From Lautropia sp. (lineage in GTDB: Bacteria > Pseudomonadota > Gammaproteobacteria > Burkholderiales > Burkholderiaceae_E): a DNA stretch of 8,886 bases. The number at the start of each line of letters is the position of its first letter. Position 1 is the first letter of the stretch. Shown one piece after another: positions 5,868 through 8,886 of this stretch. Location of the stretch: positions 1-8,886 of the forward strand of contig JACCRJ010000480.1 of the NCBI GenBank assembly GCA_013813615.1, read 5' to 3'. The position numbers and the translations under genes are program-made. A model generated the notes under the pieces. The model saw only the letters and a list, made by a program, of their open reading frames with translations, was not told the origin of the DNA and made no database searches.

Positions 5868-7057
5868 TGAAGCCGCTGCAGGGCATCACCGTGCTGGCGC
5901 TGGAGCATGCGATCGCCGCACCGCTGTGCACCCGCCACCTGGCCGACCAGGGCGCGCGGGTCGTCAAGGTGGAGCGGCCGGGCGCCGGCGACTTCGCGCG
6001 CGGCTACGACCAGCGGGTCCGCGGCCTGGCGTCGCATTTTGTCTGGACCAACCGTTCCAAGGAAAGCCTGACGCTTGACCTCAAGCATCCGCAGGCAACC
6101 GACGTGCTGGCCAGGCTGCTGCAGGACACCGACGTGCTGGTGCAGAACCTCGCGCCCGGTGCCGCCGCCCGGCTGGGGCTGTCCTACGAGACGCTCGCCG
6201 AGCGGTATCCGCGGCTGATCGTCTGCGACATCTCCGGCTACGGCGACGACCCCGATCGGCCCGGCCCGTACCGCGACCGCAAGGCCTACGACCTGCTGAT
6301 CCAGAGCGAGTCGGGCTTCGTCTCCGTCACAGGCAGCCCGGAAGAACCGGCCAAGGCCGGCTGCTCCATCGCCGACATCGCGGCGGGCATGTATGCCTAC
6401 AGCAATGTCCTGACGGCGCTGATCGAGCGCGGCCGCACCGGTCGCGGCCGGCGCATCGACGTGTCGATGCTGGAAGCCATGGTGGAGTGGATGGGCTACC
6501 CGCTCTACTACGCCTTCGACGGCGCCGCCCCGCCGCCCCGCGCCGGCGCCGCCCACGCCACCATCTTTCCCTACGGCCCTTTTCCAGCCGGCGACGGCGG
6601 CACGGTGATGCTGGGCCTTCAGAACGAGCGCGAATGGAAGGCCTTCTGCGCCCAGGTGCTGCTGCAGCCCGAACTGGCCGACGACGCCCGCTTCAGCAGC
6701 AATGCCGCCCGCGCCGCTGCCCGCGACGTCCTTCGAGCGCTGATCGTCGAGGGCTTCGCCGGCATGAGCACCCAGGAGGTCCTGGCAAGACTCGACCGGT
6801 CGGGCATCGCCAACGCCCAGGTCAACCAGATGGCCCAGGTCTGGGCACATCCGCAATTGCAGGCACGCGGGCGGTGGGTGCAAGTGGACACGCCCGCCGG
6901 TCCGATACCTGCCCTGCTGCCGCCCGGCGCCGTCCGGTCCGACACGGTCCGGATGGACGACATACCGGCTCTGGGGCAGCACACGCGAACCATACTCGCC
7001 GGGATCGGCTACACCGACGAACAGATCGATCGACTGCAGCGCGACGGCGCGCTCTGA
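5867..7057 (+). CDS. Class III (CaiB/BaiF/Frc family) CoA-transferase
   Basis: A 396-residue member of the family that moves CoA between carboxylic acids through aspartyl-CoA anhydride chemistry, normally as an interlocked cytosolic dimer. The amino end LQGITVLALEHAIAAPLCTR (4-23) and ADQGARVVKVERPGAGDFAR (26-45) are the standard CoA-binding opening. D170 in CSIADIAAGMYA aligns with the catalytic Asp169 of formyl-CoA transferase, followed by the typical TGRGRRIDVSMLEA (about 193-206). YGPFPAGDGG and LQNEREWKAFC are usual C-terminal-domain features. Length is normal for the family. The acyl donor and acceptor cannot be told from sequence; members use formate/oxalate, carnitine, succinate/citramalate, itaconate, benzylsuccinate and others. 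The gene overlaps the acyl-CoA dehydrogenase stop (TGATG) and is followed 8 bp later by the MmgE/PrpD gene, so it probably activates the acid that this operon degrades. Confidence 0.93.
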   Translation: MKPLQGITVLALEHAIAAPLCTRHLADQGARVVKVERPGAGDFARGYDQRVRGLASHFVWTNRSKESLTLDLKHPQATDVLARLLQDTDVLVQNLAPGAAARLGLSYETLAERYPRLIVCDISGYGDDPDRPGPYRDRKAYDLLIQSESGFVSVTGSPEEPAKAGCSIADIAAGMYAYSNVLTALIERGRTGRGRRIDVSMLEAMVEWMGYPLYYAFDGAAPPPRAGAAHATIFPYGPFPAGDGGTVMLGLQNEREWKAFCAQVLLQPELADDARFSSNAARAAARDVLRALIVEGFAGMSTQEVLARLDRSGIANAQVNQMAQVWAHPQLQARGRWVQVDTPAGPIPALLPPGAVRSDTVRMDDIPALGQHTRTILAGIGYTDEQIDRLQRDGAL

Positions 7058-7060
7058 GGA
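7056..7060 (+). promoter_or_regulatory. Shine-Dalgarno of the MmgE/PrpD gene
   Basis: GAGGA overlaps the stop codon of the CoA-transferase and lies five bases before ATG 7066. It decides the start of the MmgE/PrpD gene, whose open frame extends upstream to 6487 only because that strand of the CoA-transferase gene lacks stops. Confidence 0.75.
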
Positions 7061-7065
7061 CCCAC

Positions 7066-8424
7066 ATGCCAAGCACCGAACCCAGCCGCGAACTCGCGGA
7101 ATTCGCCGCCGGGCTGCGCGCCGAAGACATCCCCGCCGAGGTGCTCGAGCGGACCACGGACCTGTTCCTGGACTGGTTCGGCTCTGCGCTGGCCGGCAAG
7201 GCCGCGCGGCCGGTGGAAAGCATCGCCCGCTTCATGCATGCGATGGGTCCGCAGGCGGGGCCGAGCGAAGTCCTCATCGACCGCCGCGGCAGCAGCCCGC
7301 TGGTGGCCGCAACGATCAATGCGGCCGCCTCGCACTTCGCCGAACAGGATGATGTCCACAACGGTGCCGTCTTCCACCCTGCCGCGGTGGTGTTCCCGCC
7401 GGCGCTCGCGGCAGCCCAGGCCCTGAGGCTTTCCGGCAGGGACCTGCTGGTCGCCGCGGTCGCTGGCTACGAGGTAGGCATCCGCGTCGGCGAGTTCCTC
7501 GGGCGTTCTCATTACCGCATCTTTCACACCACCGGCACCGCCGGTACGCTTGCTGCAGCGGCAGCCACCGGCCGGCTGCTCGGCTTGTCCGCGGACGGCA
7601 TGCAGCATGCGTTCGGCTCTGCCGGCACCCAGTCCGCCGGCCTCTGGGAATTCCTGCGCGACGGCGCGGACTCCAAGCAACTCCATACCGCACATGCCGC
7701 CGGCGCCGGGCTCAGCGCCGCCTGGCTCGCGGCCGATGGCTTCACCGCCGCCCGGCACATCCTGGAAGGCGACCGCGGCATGGCCGCCGCCATGTCCAGC
7801 GATGCGGAGCCGGCGCGGCTCACCGCCGGCCTGGGCTGCCGCTGGACCGTCCTGGAGACGTCTTTCAAATTCCACGCCTCCTGCCGCCATACCCATCCGG
7901 CCGCGGATGCGCTGCTGCAATGCATGCGCACGCAGCGGCTCGAGGCCGCCGACATCCAGCGGGTCACCGCCTTCGTGCACCAGGGCGCCATCGACGTGCT
8001 CGGACCGGTCGTCGACCCGCAGACGGTGCACCAGGCGAAGTTCTCGATGGGTACGGTCCTGGGGCTGGCGGCCGTGCATGGCCGGGTCGGGCTGGCGGAA
8101 TTCGACGCCGGCTTCCGGCATCCGGACGTCATCGCCCTGCGCGACCGGGTGGACATGGTGCTGGATGACGAGGTGGATTCGGCCTACCCGGCACGCTGGA
8201 TCGGCAAGGTTCAGGTCCGGACGAACGACGGGCGGATACTGCAGGCCCGCGTGGACGAGCCCAAGGGCGATCCGGGCAATACCCTCAGCCGGGAGGAACT
8301 CGACGAAAAAGCGATCCGGCTGGCAGGCTATCGCGAGGGGGCGAGCGAGTCGGAGATGCGGGCGGTCATGACCCGGATCCGCAGCCTTGCCGAGACGCCG
8401 GTAGTGACGCGCTTCCTGGGCTGA
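7066..8424 (+). CDS. MmgE/PrpD family protein (2-methylcitrate dehydratase / cis-aconitate decarboxylase superfamily)
   Basis: A 452-residue cytosolic enzyme of normal family length. Known members dehydrate 2-methylcitrate (PrpD) or decarboxylate cis-aconitate to itaconate (ACOD1/CadA); many bacterial paralogues have no assigned reaction. The helical domain shows SHFAEQDDVHNGAVFHPAAV (89-108) and HTTGTAGTLAAAAATGRLLG (154-173), then ADSKQLHTAHAAGAGLSAAW (201-220), and FKFHASCRHTHPAADAL (267-283) lies in the lid-domain region. By eye D95 or D96, H104, H154, K204 and H277 align with the active-site Asp, His, His, Lys and His of human ACOD1, so the site looks intact. The start at ATG 7066 is set by GAGGA five bases upstream. 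No prpB, prpC or acnD homologue is present, so a role in the 2-methylcitrate cycle is unlikely; third place in an operon with an acyl-CoA dehydrogenase and CoA-transferase suggests a dehydration, isomerisation or decarboxylation step in carboxylic-acid degradation. Confidence 0.92.
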   Translation: MPSTEPSRELAEFAAGLRAEDIPAEVLERTTDLFLDWFGSALAGKAARPVESIARFMHAMGPQAGPSEVLIDRRGSSPLVAATINAAASHFAEQDDVHNGAVFHPAAVVFPPALAAAQALRLSGRDLLVAAVAGYEVGIRVGEFLGRSHYRIFHTTGTAGTLAAAAATGRLLGLSADGMQHAFGSAGTQSAGLWEFLRDGADSKQLHTAHAAGAGLSAAWLAADGFTAARHILEGDRGMAAAMSSDAEPARLTAGLGCRWTVLETSFKFHASCRHTHPAADALLQCMRTQRLEAADIQRVTAFVHQGAIDVLGPVVDPQTVHQAKFSMGTVLGLAAVHGRVGLAEFDAGFRHPDVIALRDRVDMVLDDEVDSAYPARWIGKVQVRTNDGRILQARVDEPKGDPGNTLSREELDEKAIRLAGYREGASESEMRAVMTRIRSLAETPVVTRFLG

Positions 8425-8425
8425 C

Positions 8426-8463
8426 CGCCGGGCAGATTGTCCGCCTGGATTATCCGCCCGGCG
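8426..8463 (+). terminator. Imperfect 38-nt hairpin after the catabolic operon
   Basis: CGCCGGGC (8426-8433) is perfectly complementary to GCCCGGCG (8456-8463), and pairing resumes inward with GAT/ATC and TCC/GGA plus one wobble, leaving a loop of about 4 bases at 8443-8446. It begins one base after the MmgE/PrpD stop codon. There is no following T-run, so it would be a non-canonical terminator, an mRNA-stabilising 3' structure, or an operator for the H-NS gene that begins 63 bp later. Confidence 0.4.
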
Positions 8464-8514
8464 AACGGTGGAGCCGACGCCCGATCTGCCTTATCCTTGT
8501 GCCTGGCGAAGAAT

Positions 8515-8520
8515 GGAAGA
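8515..8520 (+). promoter_or_regulatory. Shine-Dalgarno of the H-NS family gene
   Basis: GGAAGA lies five bases before ATG 8526. It favours this start over an in-frame TTG at 8499, which would add nine residues unlike the usual amino end of the family. Confidence 0.6.
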
Positions 8521-8525
8521 CATCG

Positions 8526-8873
8526 ATGGCAAGAACCCTCACTCAGATTAACCGTCAGATCGAGAAGCTGCAGCGCCAGGCAGACGCCTTGAAGGAGCAT
8601 GAGGTGAAAGGCGTCATCGCCCGGATCAGGACCGCAATCGACCACTATGGGCTGACTGCCAAGGACCTCGGCCTGGCGTCCCGGCGGGCCGGCGCAGCCG
8701 CACCCAAGGCGGCGCGACGTTCGCCCGCCCGCAAGACGCTGGCAGTGGGCCAGGCCAGGCCGGTGAAATACCGCGACGAGGCAGGCAACACCTGGAGTGG
8801 ACTGGGCAAGCGGCCCAACTGGTTCAAGTCAGCGCTGGCCTCCGGCAAGTCGGCTGAAGACCTGGCGGCATGA
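8526..8873 (+). CDS. H-NS histone-like family nucleoid protein
   Basis: A 115-residue protein with the betaproteobacterial H-NS layout. Residues 1-45 form a charged coiled-coil oligomerisation segment (INRQIEKLQRQADALKEHEV) followed by IARIRTAIDHYGLTAKDLGL (31-50), which is typical of this group. Residues 51-80 form an Ala/Arg/Lys/Pro-rich linker. The C-terminal DNA-binding domain starts at KYRDEAGNTWSG (81-92) and ends GKSAEDLAA. These proteins bind A/T-rich DNA in the minor groove and silence genes or compact the chromosome. The minor-groove loop, Gln-Gly-Arg in E. coli H-NS and commonly Arg-Gly-Arg in beta-type relatives, is L93-G94-K95 here, so affinity may be lower. The strongly basic linker could compensate. 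The gene follows a hairpin after the catabolic operon, has its own ribosome-binding site and is probably transcribed separately, though I could not identify a promoter in the 101-bp gap. The family call is strong. Confidence 0.88.
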   Translation: MARTLTQINRQIEKLQRQADALKEHEVKGVIARIRTAIDHYGLTAKDLGLASRRAGAAAPKAARRSPARKTLAVGQARPVKYRDEAGNTWSGLGKRPNWFKSALASGKSAEDLAA

Positions 8874-8880
8874 CGCCAGG
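8861..8880 (+). terminator. Hairpin straddling the H-NS stop codon
   Basis: CCTGGCG (8861-8867) and CGCCAGG (8874-8880) are perfectly complementary, with a six-base loop that contains the TGA stop (8871-8873). The window ends six bases later, so a downstream T-run cannot be judged; the visible bases CGAGTA do not show one. It may be a terminator stem or a 3' mRNA structure. Confidence 0.3.
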
Positions 8881-8886
8881 CGAGTA

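Noticed and set aside
5825..7072. Long minus-strand open frame of 415 codons opposite the CoA-transferase.
   Set aside because: It mirrors the coding frame of a high-GC gene; its translation has no motif and the plus strand encodes a clear enzyme with catalytic Asp170.
7009..8121. Long minus-strand open frame of 370 codons opposite the MmgE/PrpD gene.
   Set aside because: Same reason: an antisense shadow with low-complexity Gly/Arg/Glu composition and no domain.

Overview
The window is high-GC bacterial DNA. The encoded proteins best fit a betaproteobacterium, probably Burkholderiales: an H-NS protein of the short betaproteobacterial type, an acyl-CoA dehydrogenase / class III CoA-transferase / MmgE-PrpD catabolic cluster, and a soluble PAS-GAF hybrid histidine kinase. 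This placement rests on recognition of family style, not on a search. Six protein-coding genes fill nearly the whole window. I see no mobile element, CRISPR array, rRNA or complete tRNA.

Layout. Bases 1-308 hold no convincing gene but contain two dyad elements: a perfect 7+7 bp palindrome at 137-152 and a 7-bp long-range inverted repeat enclosing a smaller hairpin at 195-247. Then come a short MetE-like (cobalamin-independent methionine synthase C-terminal type) protein at 309-1370 and, overlapping its stop codon, a 752-residue hybrid histidine kinase at 1370-3628. Convergent to these, with only 10 bp between stop codons, is a long-form RNase HII (rnhB) at 4619-3639. A 78-bp divergent spacer separates rnhB from a tight three-gene plus-strand operon: acyl-CoA dehydrogenase (4698-5867), class III CoA-transferase (5867-7057, overlapping stop/start) and MmgE/PrpD family protein (7066-8424, 8-bp gap). 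After an imperfect 38-nt hairpin comes a small H-NS family protein (8526-8873), whose stop codon lies in the loop of another hairpin.

How the genes work together. The three-gene operon looks like a catabolic module for a carboxylic acid, with CoA activation by the transferase, alpha,beta-oxidation by the flavoprotein, and a dehydratase, isomerase or decarboxylase step by the MmgE/PrpD protein. The substrate cannot be read from sequence. The MetE-like protein and hybrid kinase appear translationally coupled, an unexpected pairing of a methyl-transfer enzyme with a signalling protein. RNase HII and H-NS are nucleic-acid proteins with no visible link to the metabolic genes.

No clearly new system stands out. 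The points most worth a second look are the RNase HII with Met in place of Arg in its GRG substrate-recognition motif plus a C-terminal extension, the MetE-like/kinase coupling, the dyad elements upstream of the MetE-like gene, the unassigned acid-degradation operon, and the H-NS protein with a Leu-Gly-Lys in place of the usual Gln/Arg-Gly-Arg minor-groove loop.
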